Below, piece after piece: positions 53,210 through 64,000 of a DNA stretch of 64,000 nucleotides. The notes beneath the pieces were generated by a model, which did not search any database, had not been told where the DNA came from, and saw only the letters and a list, made by a program, of their open reading frames with translations. The DNA lies in contig NZ_CP045404.1 in assembly GCF_009363715.1 (NCBI RefSeq), positions 2,882,001 through 2,946,000 of the forward strand. Direction: 5' to 3'. The stretch comes from Roseovarius sp. THAF9 (GTDB taxonomy: Bacteria > Pseudomonadota > Alphaproteobacteria > Rhodobacterales > Rhodobacteraceae). Position 1 is the first letter of the stretch. Each line of letters opens with the position of its first letter. The position numbers and the translations under genes are program-made.

Positions 53210-55612
53210 ATGACGTCGTTACCCCCTGTTTTCACCGAATGGTTCGCTTCGCGCGGCTGGTCCATCCACCCGCACCAGCAGGCGATGCTGGACCGTGCCG
53301 ATGACCCCGCCCTTCTGCTCATTGCCCCCACCGGCGGCGGCAAGACGCTGGCCGGGTTCCTGCCCACGCTGGTCGATATCGCAGAGCACGGCCACGACGG
53401 GCTGCACACCCTCTACATCTCCCCGCTCAAGGCGCTCGCTGCTGACATCAAGCGCAACCTGACCACGCCTGTGTCAGAGATGGACCTGCCCATCCGCATC
53501 GAGGACCGCACCGGCGACACGTCCTCGTCGGCCAAGCGCCGCCAGCGCGCCGACCCGCCGCATATCCTGCTGACGACGCCCGAAAGCCTGGCGCTCCTCA
53601 CCTCCTACGAAGACGCCCCCCGCATCTTCAAAGGGCTGAAACGGATCGTCGTCGACGAGATCCACGCACTGGCCGAGTCCAAGCGCGGCGATCAGCTTTT
53701 CCTCGCCCTCAGCCGCCTTCAGGCCATGTGCCCCGGCCTGCGCCGCGTGGGCCTCTCGGCCACGGTCGAGGACCCTCAGGCAATCGCCAAACTCCTCGCC
53801 CGCCACCCCGATCCGTGCGAGATCCTCATGGCCGATCCCGGCCCCGAGCCCGATATCGCCATGCTGCAAACCGATGCCACTCCACCGTGGTCCGGGGGCG
53901 GCGCGGCCTATGCGATCCCCGCCGTTCTGGAAGAGGTGAAACGCCACCGCATCACCCTCATCTTTCACAACACGCGCGCCCAGGCCGAGATTTTCTTTCA
54001 CAACCTCTGGCTCGCCAACGAGGACGCCCTGCCCATCGGCATCCACCACGGCTCTCTCGACCGGGCGCAGCGCGAACGGGTCGAGGCCGCCATGCAACGC
54101 GGCGAGCTGCGCGCCGTTGTCTGCACCGGCAGTCTGGACCTTGGCATCGACTGGGGCGATGTGGACCTCGTGATCCAGGTCGGCGCGCCCAAGAACGTCA
54201 AGCGTCTGGTCCAGCGCATCGGGCGCGCCAACCACCGCTACAACGCGCCGTCAAAGGCGCTGCTCGTGCCCGCCAACCGCTTCGAGGTCATCGAATGCGT
54301 CGCAGCGTTGCAGGCCGTGCGCGACCACGATCTCGACGGCGAGCCACGCGGTCCCGGCCCCCGCGACGTGCTCTGCCAACATATCCTTATCCGCGCCTGC
54401 GCCGGGCCGTTCGATGCAGATGCATTGTTCGAGGAGGTCAAGACCGTCGGTGCCTACGCCTCCCTGACCCGCGCCCAGTTCGACGCCTGTCTCGATTTCT
54501 GCGCCACCGGTGGCTATGCCCTTCGCGCATATGACCAATGGCAGCGCCTGCTCAACCGCGACGGGCTGTGGCAGCTGCGCGACCCGCGCAGCGCCCGCCT
54601 GATCCGGATGAATATCGGCACCATTCAGGATGCCGATTTGCTCAAGGTTCGCATGCGCCGCAACCGCGGCGGCAAGCCCCTGGGCGAGGTCGAGGAAGGC
54701 TTCGCAGCCTCCCTCACCCCCGGCGACACGTTTCTGATCGGCGGGCAGATCGTGAAATACGAGGGCCTGCGCGAAACCGTGGTCGAGGTCAGCCGCGACG
54801 CCGCGAAGAAACCCAAGATCGCCACCTTCGCCGGCACCAAGTTCGCCACCTCCACCCAGCTCAGCCAGCGCATCCTGTCGCTCCTGCACTCGGGCGACCA
54901 CTCCGCCCTGCCCGCCCACACCGCCGACTGGATTGCGTTACAACAGGACGTGTCGCACCTCCCACAAGCGGGCCGCCTGCTCATCGAAAGCTTCCCCCAT
55001 GACGGGCGCGAACACGCCTGCATCTACGGCTTCGCTGGCCGCAACGCGCAACAGACGCTGGGCCTGATCCTCAGCAAACGGATGGAGGAGATGCGTCTCG
55101 CCCCCATGGGGTTCGTCTCGACCGATTACGCCACGCTGATCTGGGGGCTGGAGCCGCTGACCGACGCCACCGGCCTTCTGGACCGCGCCGCGCTGCGCGA
55201 AGGCCTCGACAAGTGGCTGGCCGGTAACCAGCTGATAAAGCGTACCTTTCGCGCTTCGGCCACCATTGCGGGCCTGATCCAGCGCAACCTGCCCCAAGTC
55301 CGCAAATCCGGGCGGCAGGCGACGTTTTCCTCCGATATCCTCTACGACACGCTGGCCAAATATGACCCCGATCACCTGCTTCTGGACATCACGCGGCAAG
55401 AGGCGATGCGCGGCCTGATCGACTTTGGCCGGATCGAGGAAATGCTCGACCGCATCGGCGACCGCGTCGACCTGATCCGCCTGCCCCGCGTCACGCCCTT
55501 CGCCGCGCCCTTGTTCCTCGAAGCGGGGCGCACCCCTGTCGAAGGCAGCGCACAGGACCGGCTGCTCGAGGAAGAGACACAACGCCTGATGCAGGCTGCG
55601 GGCCTCGCCTGA
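53210..55612 (+). CDS. Ligase-associated DEXH-box helicase (Lhr-like)
   Basis: 800 residues. Motif I is APTGGGKT (39-46) and motif II DEIH (149-152), with QRIGRANHR as motif VI. The wide C-terminal part carries Lhr-family blocks such as GGQIVKYEGLRETVVEV and RRNRGGKPLGEV. In many bacteria this helicase sits with an ATP-dependent DNA ligase, an exonuclease and PdeM in a DNA damage response unit; only PdeM accompanies it here. It unwinds or remodels damaged DNA or RNA-DNA hybrids. The start MTSLPPVF is just beyond the tandem hairpins. Confidence 0.94.
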   Translation: MTSLPPVFTEWFASRGWSIHPHQQAMLDRADDPALLLIAPTGGGKTLAGFLPTLVDIAEHGHDGLHTLYISPLKALAADIKRNLTTPVSEMDLPIRIEDRTGDTSSSAKRRQRADPPHILLTTPESLALLTSYEDAPRIFKGLKRIVVDEIHALAESKRGDQLFLALSRLQAMCPGLRRVGLSATVEDPQAIAKLLARHPDPCEILMADPGPEPDIAMLQTDATPPWSGGGAAYAIPAVLEEVKRHRITLIFHNTRAQAEIFFHNLWLANEDALPIGIHHGSLDRAQRERVEAAMQRGELRAVVCTGSLDLGIDWGDVDLVIQVGAPKNVKRLVQRIGRANHRYNAPSKALLVPANRFEVIECVAALQAVRDHDLDGEPRGPGPRDVLCQHILIRACAGPFDADALFEEVKTVGAYASLTRAQFDACLDFCATGGYALRAYDQWQRLLNRDGLWQLRDPRSARLIRMNIGTIQDADLLKVRMRRNRGGKPLGEVEEGFAASLTPGDTFLIGGQIVKYEGLRETVVEVSRDAAKKPKIATFAGTKFATSTQLSQRILSLLHSGDHSALPAHTADWIALQQDVSHLPQAGRLLIESFPHDGREHACIYGFAGRNAQQTLGLILSKRMEEMRLAPMGFVSTDYATLIWGLEPLTDATGLLDRAALREGLDKWLAGNQLIKRTFRASATIAGLIQRNLPQVRKSGRQATFSSDILYDTLAKYDPDHLLLDITRQEAMRGLIDFGRIEEMLDRIGDRVDLIRLPRVTPFAAPLFLEAGRTPVEGSAQDRLLEEETQRLMQAAGLA

Positions 55613-55662
55613 CCCTCCGAAAACCGCTTGCAAAATCAGTCGCCCCGCGTGATGAACGAAGC

Positions 55663-56337
55663 ATGAACGGCTACGAGTTCACATTGGCAGGCGCCCGCCT
55701 CACCGCCCTCGGCTCCGGCGCGCTCTACTGGCGTGACCAGAACCTGCTTTGCGTGTCGGACATGCACCTTGGCAAGACCGAACGCCGCGCTCGGCTGGGC
55801 GAGGCGCAACTGCCCCCCTACGAGACGCACGATACGCTGTCGCGGCTTCAGGCCGACCTGGAAGCCACCGGTGCCCATACCGTCATCTGCCTCGGCGACA
55901 GCTTCGACGATGCGCTCGCCGCCCGCGCCTTGCTGGAGGCAGAAAAACTCTGGATCAGCCGCCTTCAGGCCGGCCGCCGCTGGGTCTGGATCGAGGGCAA
56001 CCACGATCCCGGCCCCGTCGACCTCGGCGGCGCGCACCTGTTCGAGTTGCCCGTGCCGCCGCTGACCTTCCGCCACATCGCGCAACCGGGCTATTCCGGC
56101 GAGGTGTCGGGGCACTACCACCCCAAGGTCACGCTGCCCGTCCGGGGCCGCGCCATCACCCGCCCCGCCTTCCTGCTCGACAGCGACCGCCTGATCATGC
56201 CCGCCTACGGCACCTATACCGGAGGCCTGCGCAGCCACGACACCGCGCTCTGCGACCTCATGCGCCCCGAGGCGCTGGCGATCCTGACGGGCAAGACGCC
56301 CCATCCCGCGCCCATGCCGCGCGGCGCCAAGGCATGA
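55663..56337 (+). CDS. pdeM: Ligase-associated phosphoesterase PdeM
   Basis: 224 residues of the calcineurin-like phosphoesterase fold. Metal-binding motifs in order: SDMHLGK (32-38), GDSFDD (78-83), GNHD (112-115) and GHYHPK (150-155). PdeM cleaves phosphodiesters in the ligase-associated DNA damage response. It starts 50 bases after the helicase stop, on the same strand, and very likely shares the transcript. Confidence 0.93.
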   Translation: MNGYEFTLAGARLTALGSGALYWRDQNLLCVSDMHLGKTERRARLGEAQLPPYETHDTLSRLQADLEATGAHTVICLGDSFDDALAARALLEAEKLWISRLQAGRRWVWIEGNHDPGPVDLGGAHLFELPVPPLTFRHIAQPGYSGEVSGHYHPKVTLPVRGRAITRPAFLLDSDRLIMPAYGTYTGGLRSHDTALCDLMRPEALAILTGKTPHPAPMPRGAKA

Positions 56338-56405
56338 CCGGCACTGTTCCTATTCACACGCGCACGGCCTAGACCGTCTAAAGACCCCACGGAGACCACA
56401 GCCCC

Positions 56406-56825
56406 ATGTCTGCCCCCTTCGAGACCCGCATCCGCGACAGCTTCGCCCGGCAATCCATGATGCAAACGCTGGGCGCCACGCTCACCGGCATCGCCGAGGG
56501 GCGGGTCGAGATCACCGCCCCCATCCTCGAGGGCAGCCGCCAGCAGCAGGGCGTCGCCCATGCCGGCCTGACCTTCGCCATCGGCGACAGTGCTGCGGGC
56601 TATTCCGCGCTGACCCTGGTTCCCGAGGGGATGGAAGTGATGACCACTGAGATGAAGATCAACCTGCTGGCCCCCGGCGCGGGCGACGCCCTCGTCGCCC
56701 GGGGTCGGGTGATCAAACCCGGTCGCCGCCTGATGGTGGTGCAATCGGATATTTTTGCCGTGACCGATGGCGCGGAGCGCCACATCGCCATGATGGTCGG
56801 CACCATGATTCCAGTGGACCTGTAG
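56406..56825 (+). CDS. PaaI-type thioesterase (hotdog fold)
   Basis: 139 residues. The hotdog pattern is visible: QQQGVAHAGLTFAIGDSAAG (residues about 46-65), then VMTTEMKINLLAPGAGDALV and ARGRVIKPGRRLMVV. These fit the PaaI/YiiD-like thioesterase group, which hydrolyses acyl-CoA or aryl-CoA thioesters. The substrate is not known here. Convergent with folD. The gene stands alone 68 bases after pdeM. Confidence 0.88.
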   Translation: MSAPFETRIRDSFARQSMMQTLGATLTGIAEGRVEITAPILEGSRQQQGVAHAGLTFAIGDSAAGYSALTLVPEGMEVMTTEMKINLLAPGAGDALVARGRVIKPGRRLMVVQSDIFAVTDGAERHIAMMVGTMIPVDL

Positions 56826-56904
56826 CGGCGCGCGCCCCGGATAATCTGCGACCAAGTCTACCAAAAAATGAGGGAAGTCCCCGCCCGTGGGGGCGGTGGG
56901 GGGC

Positions 56905-56927
56905 TGCCCGGCGGAGGCCACCGGGCA
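56905..56927. terminator. Hairpin between convergent thioesterase and folD genes
   Basis: TGCCCGG and CCGGGCA pair across a nine-base loop, in a GC-rich gap that also holds other G- and C-rich stems near 56881-56904. No long T-run, so efficiency is uncertain. It can serve both convergent genes. Confidence 0.5.
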
Positions 56928-56934
56928 AGAGGTC

Positions 56935-57825
56935 TCAGGCCGTCAGCCCTTCGGGCTCCGACAACCCGTTGGCGCGGCAGCAGGCCGTCACCGTGTTGGC
57001 CAGCAGGCACGCGATGGTCATCGGCCCCACGCCGCCCGGCACCGGGGTGATCGCCCCAGCACGCGCCGCGCAGGACTCATAATCCGCATCGCCCACCAGC
57101 TTGTTCTTGCCGTCGCGCTCGATCCGGTTGATGCCCACGTCGATCACGGTGGCCCCTTCCTTGATCCAGTCGCCCGGCACCATCTCGGGCCGGCCCACGG
57201 CGGCCACCACGATATCTGCGCGGCGCACGACCTCGGGAAGATCTTTTGTGCGGCTATGCGCGATGGTCACGGTGCAGCTGTCGCCCAGCAAAAGCTGCGC
57301 CATCGGCTTGCCCACGATGTTCGAGCGCCCGACAACCACCGCGTCCATGCCGGAAAGGCTCCCATGGTGTTCACGCAGCATCATCAGACAGCCCAGCGGC
57401 GTGCAGGGCACCATGCTTTTCTGTCCCGTGCCCAGCAGGCCCACGTTCGAGATATGAAACCCGTCCACGTCCTTGGCCGGGTCGATCGAGTTGATCACCA
57501 GGTCGGAATCCAGATGATCCGGCAGCGGCAGTTGCACAAGGATGCCATGCACGTCCTTGTCGTTGTTCAGCTTGTCGATCAGCGCCAGCAGATCCTCCTC
57601 CGAGGTGTCCGCCTCCAGCTTGTGCTCGTAGGAATTCATGCCGACCTCGACGGTCTGCTTGCCCTTCGAACGCACGTAAACCTGACTCGCCGGGTCCTCG
57701 CCCACCAGCACCACGGCCAGCCCCGGCGTGATGCCATGCTCTTCCTTCAGGCGGTCCACGTGTCCCGCCACCTTCTCGCGCACTTTTGCGGCAAACGCCT
57801 TGCCGTCGATAATCTCTGCCGTCAT
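56935..57825 (-). CDS. folD: Bifunctional methylene-tetrahydrofolate dehydrogenase/cyclohydrolase
   Basis: 296 residues. It interconverts methylene-, methenyl- and formyl-tetrahydrofolate with NADP. The catalytic lysine lies in the YVRSK motif (50-54), followed by the [11 protein letters not shown] region; the C-terminal block has [20 protein letters not shown] and [15 protein letters not shown]. The start [11 protein letters not shown] is the family start. It is 70 bases after fhs, so the two likely form one unit for one-carbon flow. Confidence 0.97.
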   Translation of the reverse strand: MTAEIIDGKAFAAKVREKVAGHVDRLKEEHGITPGLAVVLVGEDPASQVYVRSKGKQTVEVGMNSYEHKLEADTSEEDLLALIDKLNNDKDVHGILVQLPLPDHLDSDLVINSIDPAKDVDGFHISNVGLLGTGQKSMVPCTPLGCLMMLREHHGSLSGMDAVVVGRSNIVGKPMAQLLLGDSCTVTIAHSRTKDLPEVVRRADIVVAAVGRPEMVPGDWIKEGATVIDVGINRIERDGKNKLVGDADYESCAARAGAITPVPGGVGPMTIACLLANTVTACCRANGLSEPEGLTA

Positions 57826-57895
57826 GTCTTTCCTCCCGGCCCGAAAATGGTCCCCCACCCTATACCTTTGGCACGGGGCGGGGGAAACCGGTCCT

Positions 57896-59572
57896 TTAGA
57901 ACAATCCTTCGATTTCGCCCTGGTCGTTCAGGCGGATGGATTCGGACGCCGGTCGGCTGGGCAGGCCCGGCATGGTCATGATCTCGCCGCAGACGACGAC
58001 GACGAAGCCCGCACCCGCCGACAGGCGCACTTCGCGCACCGGGACCGAGTGGCCCGTGGGCGCGCCGCGCTGCGTGGGATCGGTCGAGAAGCTGTATTGC
58101 GTTTTCGCCATGCACACCGGCAGGTTGCCATAGCCCTGCTCTTCCCAGCTCTTCAGCTGGTCTCGCACCTTCTTGTCCGCGATCACCTCGTCGGCGCGGT
58201 AGATCTTCTTGGCGATCGTTTCGACCTTCTCGAACAGGCCCATCTCGTCGGGGTAGATCGGCTTGAAGTCCGCCTCGCCCTTCTCGATCGTCTCGACCAC
58301 TTTCGTCGCCAGATCCGCCGAGCCTTCCGAGCCCAGCTCCCAGTGGCGGCTCAGCACCGCCTCGGCGCCGTTTTCGGCCACGAAGTCCTTCACCGCCTGC
58401 ACCTCGGCATCGGTGTCGGTCACGAAGTGGTTGATCGCCACCACCACCGGTACACCGAAAGACTTAACATTCTCGATATGCCGGCCCAGGTTCGGGCAGC
58501 CCGCCTTCACCGCGTCCACGTTCTCGGCGCCAAGGTCCGCCTTGGCCACGCCGCCGTTCATCTTCATCGCCCGCACCGTGGCGACCAGAACCACCGCCGA
58601 CGGCGCGATCCCGGCCTTGCGGCACTTGATGTTCATGAACTTCTCGGCGCCCAGGTCCGCGCCGAAGCCAGCTTCCGTCACCACGTAATCGGCGAGTTTC
58701 AGCGCCGTCTTCGTGGCGATGACCGAGTTGCAGCCATGCGCGATGTTGGCGAACGGGCCGCCATGCACGAAGGCCGGGTTGTTTTCCAGCGTCTGCACCA
58801 GGTTGGGCTGCATCGCGTCCTTCAGAAGAACGGTCATCGCGCCCTCGGCCTTGATGTCGCGGCAATAGACCGGGCTGCGGTCGCGGCGATAGGCCACGAT
58901 CATCGCGCCCAGCCGCTCCTCGAGGTCCTTGAGGTCCTTGGCCAGGCACAGGATCGCCATGACCTCCGAGGCCACGGTGATGTCGAAGCCATCCTCGCGG
59001 GCAAAGCCGTTGGCCACGCCGCCCAAGCTGGACGTGATCTGACGCAGCGAGCGGTCGTTCATGTCCACGACCCGGCGCCAGACGATCCGGCGGGTGTCGA
59101 TCTCGGCGTCGTTGCCCCAGTAGACGTGGTTGTCGATCATCGCGCTCAAGAGCGCGTGGGCCGAGGTGATCGCGTGGAAGTCGCCGGTGAAGTGCAGGTT
59201 CATGTCCTCCATCGGCACGACCTGGGCATAGCCGCCACCCGCGGCGCCGCCCTTCATCCCGAAGTTCGGGCCCAGGGACGCTTCGCGGATGCAGATCATC
59301 GCCTTCTTGCCGATGTGATTGAGGCCGTCGCCCAGGCCCACGGTCGTGGTGGTCTTGCCCTCGCCCGCCGGCGTCGGGTTGATCGCGGTCACCAGGATCA
59401 GCTTGCCGTCCTCGTTGCCCTGGACCGAGTTGATATATTCCTGGCTCACCTTCGCCTTGTCATGCCCGTAAGGCAGCAGATGTTCGCCCGGAATCCCAAG
59501 CTTGTCGCCAATCTCCTGGATCGGCTTCTTCGATGCCGCACGCGCAATCTCGATGTCTGATTTGTGGCTCAT
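57896..59572 (-). CDS. fhs: Formate-tetrahydrofolate ligase
   Basis: 558 residues. It makes formyl-tetrahydrofolate from formate and ATP. The nucleotide-binding [16 protein letters not shown] begins at residue 67; [19 protein letters not shown] and [18 protein letters not shown] are family blocks. Together with folD and glyA it lets the cell use formate or serine for one-carbon units, common in marine Roseobacters that oxidise methylated compounds. The start [13 protein letters not shown] is preferred; a longer frame lacks family fit. Confidence 0.97.
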   Translation of the reverse strand: MSHKSDIEIARAASKKPIQEIGDKLGIPGEHLLPYGHDKAKVSQEYINSVQGNEDGKLILVTAINPTPAGEGKTTTTVGLGDGLNHIGKKAMICIREASLGPNFGMKGGAAGGGYAQVVPMEDMNLHFTGDFHAITSAHALLSAMIDNHVYWGNDAEIDTRRIVWRRVVDMNDRSLRQITSSLGGVANGFAREDGFDITVASEVMAILCLAKDLKDLEERLGAMIVAYRRDRSPVYCRDIKAEGAMTVLLKDAMQPNLVQTLENNPAFVHGGPFANIAHGCNSVIATKTALKLADYVVTEAGFGADLGAEKFMNIKCRKAGIAPSAVVLVATVRAMKMNGGVAKADLGAENVDAVKAGCPNLGRHIENVKSFGVPVVVAINHFVTDTDAEVQAVKDFVAENGAEAVLSRHWELGSEGSADLATKVVETIEKGEADFKPIYPDEMGLFEKVETIAKKIYRADEVIADKKVRDQLKSWEEQGYGNLPVCMAKTQYSFSTDPTQRGAPTGHSVPVREVRLSAGAGFVVVVCGEIMTMPGLPSRPASESIRLNDQGEIEGLF

Positions 59573-59718
59573 TGTGTCTTCCCTTTGGACATAAGCGATG
59601 ATGCTTCGGGAACAGCCATACAAACTAGAGGGGCCTCACCCGGTCAGGAATCCGACATTTCCGAGGGCTGATGCGGCAGCCTGTCGCGCCCGCGTTTCAC
59701 ATCGGAAACAGCTCGCGC

Positions 59719-60327
59719 TCAGAAGGACTTGCCGCTCAGGCAGGCCTCCAGATGCAACCAAGGCCGCTGGTCCGGCACGTGCAGGCGCATCCGGTCGCCC
59801 ACGCGCAGCGGGCCGGGCCGTTCCACCCAAGCCGTGACGCCCCGCCGGTGCGCCGCGGCGGGTTTGAAGAGCTTGCCCAGACCGGGATGGTCTTTTTCCA
59901 ACTCCTTGGCGGGCCAGATGCAGGGCCGGTTCTCCATGTCCACGATCAGCGCCGTGCCGCTGTCGGTCTGCAAGCGCGACGAGGGCGGCAGGCGACTGAA
60001 ATCGTCGATGCCTTTCAGCACCAGCGACGCGCCCAGCCATTCCGGGCGCAGGCTGTCGATCCCGATCTCCTGCGCGATCGCCGCCATCTCTTCGGCGGAC
60101 ACGATGGACAACTGCCGCACATTGGCAATCTCGGTGCCTTCCGCGTGCTGGTCCTTTACCCGCACACAGGCGGGCCGCGTCCGCCCACCGTGGAACTCGC
60201 CGGGCACGCCGTCCCAAGTCAGATCCACCTGCTCCATCGGGGCCGAGCGGATATCGCTCTCCTGGTCCGCAACGCACCCGATCCAGGTGATTTCGGCATA
60301 GTGGTCAGTGGGTATCAATGCGGGCAT
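59719..60327 (-). CDS. MOSC-domain protein
   Basis: 202 residues. The MOSC pattern is seen in SAPMEQVDLTWDGVPGEFHG, RVKDQHAEGTEIANVRQLSI, LRPEWLGASLVLKGIDDFSR, ALIVDMENRPC and RRGVTAWVERPGPLRVGD. MOSC domains carry sulfur for molybdenum cofactor or act in related sulfuration; this stand-alone type has no fixed role. An upstream GTG gives a slightly longer form but the ATG at 60327 fits better. The gene lies downstream of the tam/ftsH group, separated by a tandem hairpin pair. Confidence 0.85.
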   Translation of the reverse strand: MPALIPTDHYAEITWIGCVADQESDIRSAPMEQVDLTWDGVPGEFHGGRTRPACVRVKDQHAEGTEIANVRQLSIVSAEEMAAIAQEIGIDSLRPEWLGASLVLKGIDDFSRLPPSSRLQTDSGTALIVDMENRPCIWPAKELEKDHPGLGKLFKPAAAHRRGVTAWVERPGPLRVGDRMRLHVPDQRPWLHLEACLSGKSF

Positions 60328-60393
60328 GGTGTTTTCCGGGACGTCGGACACAGTTTCGACCTGTCACACCGGCAGGTCAATCGTGGGACGCAC

Positions 60394-60439
60394 CGGAATT
60401 TTCCGAAAATTCCGACCCGTTTTCTTTGCAAGAAAACGG
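60394..60439. terminator. Second tandem pair of A/T-core hairpins
   Basis: CGGAATTTT/AAAATTCCG (60394-60414) is followed by CCGTTTTCT/AGAAAACGG (60417-60439), each a perfect nine-base-pair stem. They lie just after the stop of the Tam-like gene on the minus strand and upstream of the MOSC gene. The layout matches the pair at 53139-53187. Confidence 0.75.
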
Positions 60440-60445
60440 CCTTGC

Positions 60446-61230
60446 TCAAACCGACAGGGTAAAGAACATCCGGCGGAACGGAAACAGGACAGAGCCATCC
60501 GCGCGCACCGGGTAGGCCGCGTGCATCGCTTCCTCGTAGCGCTTGATCAGCGCCGCCTTCTCGTCCTCGTCCAGCGCCTCCAGCACGGGGCGGGCATAGG
60601 TGCTTTCGGTGAAGCGGCGCACCGGGTGACTGCCCGGTTCGGCCATCAGGCGCTGGTAATACTCGGTTTCCCACAAACGGAACTGGCCCATGCCGGACAA
60701 AAGCTCGTCGTATTTCACCGGGGCCATGACGCCGGGCGTGCCCATCTTCTCGACCCGGCCCGGGAACATTTCCTCGACCAGGCTCAGCCACACGCGGTGC
60801 GACGGCGCCTTGTTCTGATGCGGCATCTGTACCGCCAGCGTACCGCCCTTGGACAGCATCCGCGCCAGCCGGGGCAGCAATTGCTCGTGGTTGCCCACCC
60901 AGTGCAGCGCAGCGTTGGAAAAGATCAGTCCGGGCGTTCGCGAGGGCGTCCACTCCGCGATGTCAGCCTGGCTGAAACTGTCGTAACCCTTGGCGGCGCG
61001 GGCCTTTTCCAGCATCGCGGGGCTGGCATCGACCCCGATCACCTTGCGGCTGCCGGCCCGCGCCCGCAGCGCATCGCCCAAGGCACCGTTGCCACAGCCA
61101 AGGTCGTAGATGTCGCCCGCGCCCATGCTGCTGATCGTGTTGACCAGGTCCAGGCCCGGACGCAGCCGCAGATCATGGAACCGGGCGTAGGCGCCCGGGT
61201 TCCAGTCGGTCTTCGCGTTGGTCGTCGTCG

Positions 61231-61234
<4 letters not shown>
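60446..61234 (-). CDS. tam: Trans-aconitate 2-methyltransferase-like protein
   Basis: 262 residues. The opening [20 protein letters not shown] matches the Tam family (W-P-x-Y-x-RF-x3-R-x-RP pattern), followed by SAM motif [14 protein letters not shown] and [33 protein letters not shown] is also typical. Tam methylates trans-aconitate, a by-product that inhibits aconitase. It begins with a GTG that overlaps the ftsH stop (GTGA), so expression follows ftsH. Confidence 0.85.
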
Positions 61235-63150
<1,916 letters not shown>

Positions 63151-63157
63151 GGGCTTT

Positions 63158-63163
63158 CTCCTC
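63158..63163 (-). promoter_or_regulatory. Ribosome binding site that fixes the TTG start of ftsH
   Basis: GAGGAG (minus strand) stands seven bases before TTG at 63150-63148. No ATG is available near this position in frame, so the site decides for the TTG start. Confidence 0.75.
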
Positions 63164-63228
63164 ACGTGATGCCGGGCCTGACCTACCACAGGGCCCGTGT
63201 ATGATAAATAGAGATCGTTAAGTGATGT

Positions 63229-64000
63229 TCAATGCGCAAGGATGCTGGCAAAGAACATGTCTTCATCCCGCAAAAGTGTTGCAGTCCAGCCCTCTGAAAA
63301 CCCCGCAAGCGGCGCCGCGACCAAATGCCCGCCCCGCCAGACCGCCGGACTGGCCAAGAGCGACGCCCGTGGCAACCCCGGCTGCACCCGCTCTGCGCAC
63401 TGCGCCAGACCCGCCTCGCCGAGCGCGGCCACCTCGGCCCCATCGGGCCACGGCCCGTCCAGTTGCCAGCGGCCGTCCCACGCCTCACCCGGCGCGGTCC
63501 GCACCTGCGCCACCGCCTTCGGCTCGCGCGAGAACCGCAGTTGATCCGCCCCCACGCTCATCATCACCCCGTGCAAGGTCATGCCGTTGCCACCGCTAAT
63601 CGCCTCCAGCATCAGGTCCACCGCCTTGCCGCGCGGACCGTAATCCGCGCCGCTGATCCAGCGCAGGATCTCCTGCACCATGCGGCGGCAGATGTCGCGT
63701 GGCAGGGTCCGGAAGCCCTTGCACTCGACCATCACGTCGCCCCGGTCGAAACTGACGAGGTTGCGCGCCGCCAGAAAAACATACCAATACAGCGTGCTGC
63801 GCACCTCGCCCAGGTGGCGGGCGACATTGCCCAGCCCCCGCGCGGTCACGCCAAGGTCTTCCAGCGCGGTCAGCGCCTTGCGCACCCGCGCCCGTTCAAA
63901 GGCGTCGTCCTCGTTGGTCGGATCGTCGACCCAAGCCAGACCCTCGTATTCCACCAGCACACGCAGCTCGGCGCGCGACACCTGCAACAGCGGGCGGCGG
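63229..64000 (-). CDS. tilS: tRNA(Ile)-lysidine synthase, C-terminal part (5' end beyond window)
   Basis: About 257 residues are visible, open to the right edge. TilS modifies C34 of tRNA-Ile2 to lysidine so that it reads AUA. The visible part starts in RPLLQVSRAELR and continues WVDDPTNEDDAFERARVRKAL, which is the conserved end of the N-terminal catalytic domain; the P-loop lies outside the window. The rest is the C-terminal domain. tilS directly before ftsH is the common order in alphaproteobacteria. The stop TGA is at 63231-63229. Confidence 0.9.
   Translation of the reverse strand, partial: RRPLLQVSRAELRVLVEYEGLAWVDDPTNEDDAFERARVRKALTALEDLGVTARGLGNVARHLGEVRSTLYWYVFLAARNLVSFDRGDVMVECKGFRTLPRDICRRMVQEILRWISGADYGPRGKAVDLMLEAISGGNGMTLHGVMMSVGADQLRFSREPKAVAQVRTAPGEAWDGRWQLDGPWPDGAEVAALGEAGLAQCAERVQPGLPRASLLASPAVWRGGHLVAAPLAGFSEGWTATLLRDEDMFFASILAH

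Noticed and set aside
57728..59560. Long plus-strand frame opposite fhs (610 residues)
   Set aside because: Shadow of fhs; sequence is His/Arg/Asp-rich, with no motif.

Overview
This window reads as GC-rich chromosomal DNA from an alphaproteobacterium of the order Rhodobacterales, most likely the marine Roseobacter group. The evidence is a GcrA cell-cycle regulator, an aa3 oxidase cluster in the order ctaC-ctaB-small ORF-ctaG-ctaE-surf1, a tilS-ftsH pair, a Tad pilus locus with an OmpA-type lipoprotein where CpaD usually lies, the alphaproteobacterial pair of ligase-associated helicase and PdeM, and a dispersed palindromic repeat whose translation reads IPDQVRDD. Most of the window is housekeeping chromosome. 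I see no rRNA, tRNA, CRISPR array, integrase or insertion sequence.

Layout. 1-1003: the 3' end of an unrecognised membrane protein. 1022-2485: a secreted SPOR-domain protein. 2550-6145 (minus): a pyrimidine salvage operon cdd-deoA-deoB-upp. 6302-11155 (plus): maeB malic enzyme, prpE propionyl-CoA synthetase and a CIA30-domain protein. 11205-13441: nadK and divergent glyA. 13494-17511: small or uncharacterised genes, including a secreted-protein gene cut by an amber codon and two AT-richer hypothetical genes. 17637-21432: lepA, acyP, a secreted metallo-beta-lactamase-fold protein and gcrA. 21558-25298: an orphan ABC-2 permease, a methyltransferase plus lipoprotein pair, a secreted hypothetical and a DUF4394-like protein.

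25561-33090 (minus) is one long, tightly coupled cluster: ctaC, ctaB, a 52-residue membrane protein, ctaG, ctaE, surf1, thrC, an M16 peptidase and a GNAT acetyltransferase. Several stop/start codons overlap by 1 to 4 bases. 33285-40484: tldD, a methyltransferase, dprA, topA and a lytic transglycosylase.

40845-53132 (plus) is a Tad (tight adherence) type IVc pilus locus: two Flp pilins, cpaB, cpaC secretin, an OmpA lipoprotein, cpaE/tadZ, cpaF/tadA, tadB, tadC, two TPR lipoproteins, a prepilin peptidase and an AAA+ ATPase of unknown role. Strong terminators follow flp1, cpaB and the OmpA gene, so pilin, cpaB and downstream expression can be set separately. TadE, TadF and TadG are not in the window.

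53210-56825 (plus): the ligase-associated DEXH helicase and PdeM, then a PaaI-like thioesterase. 56935-59572 (minus): folD and fhs, which handle one-carbon units that glyA also feeds. 59719-64000 (minus): a MOSC protein, a Tam-like methyltransferase, ftsH with a TTG start, and the 3' part of tilS running off the window.

No clear new defence or mobile system is visible. The best leads are the AAA+ ATPase closing the Tad locus, the pilins with Asp-Trp in place of Glu-Tyr, the hypothetical gene set at 15.9-17.5 kb, and several unexplained intergenic structures: an 18-bp inverted repeat at 34.7-34.9 kb, triple GTAACGAGT repeats at 25.3 kb, and hairpin clusters.
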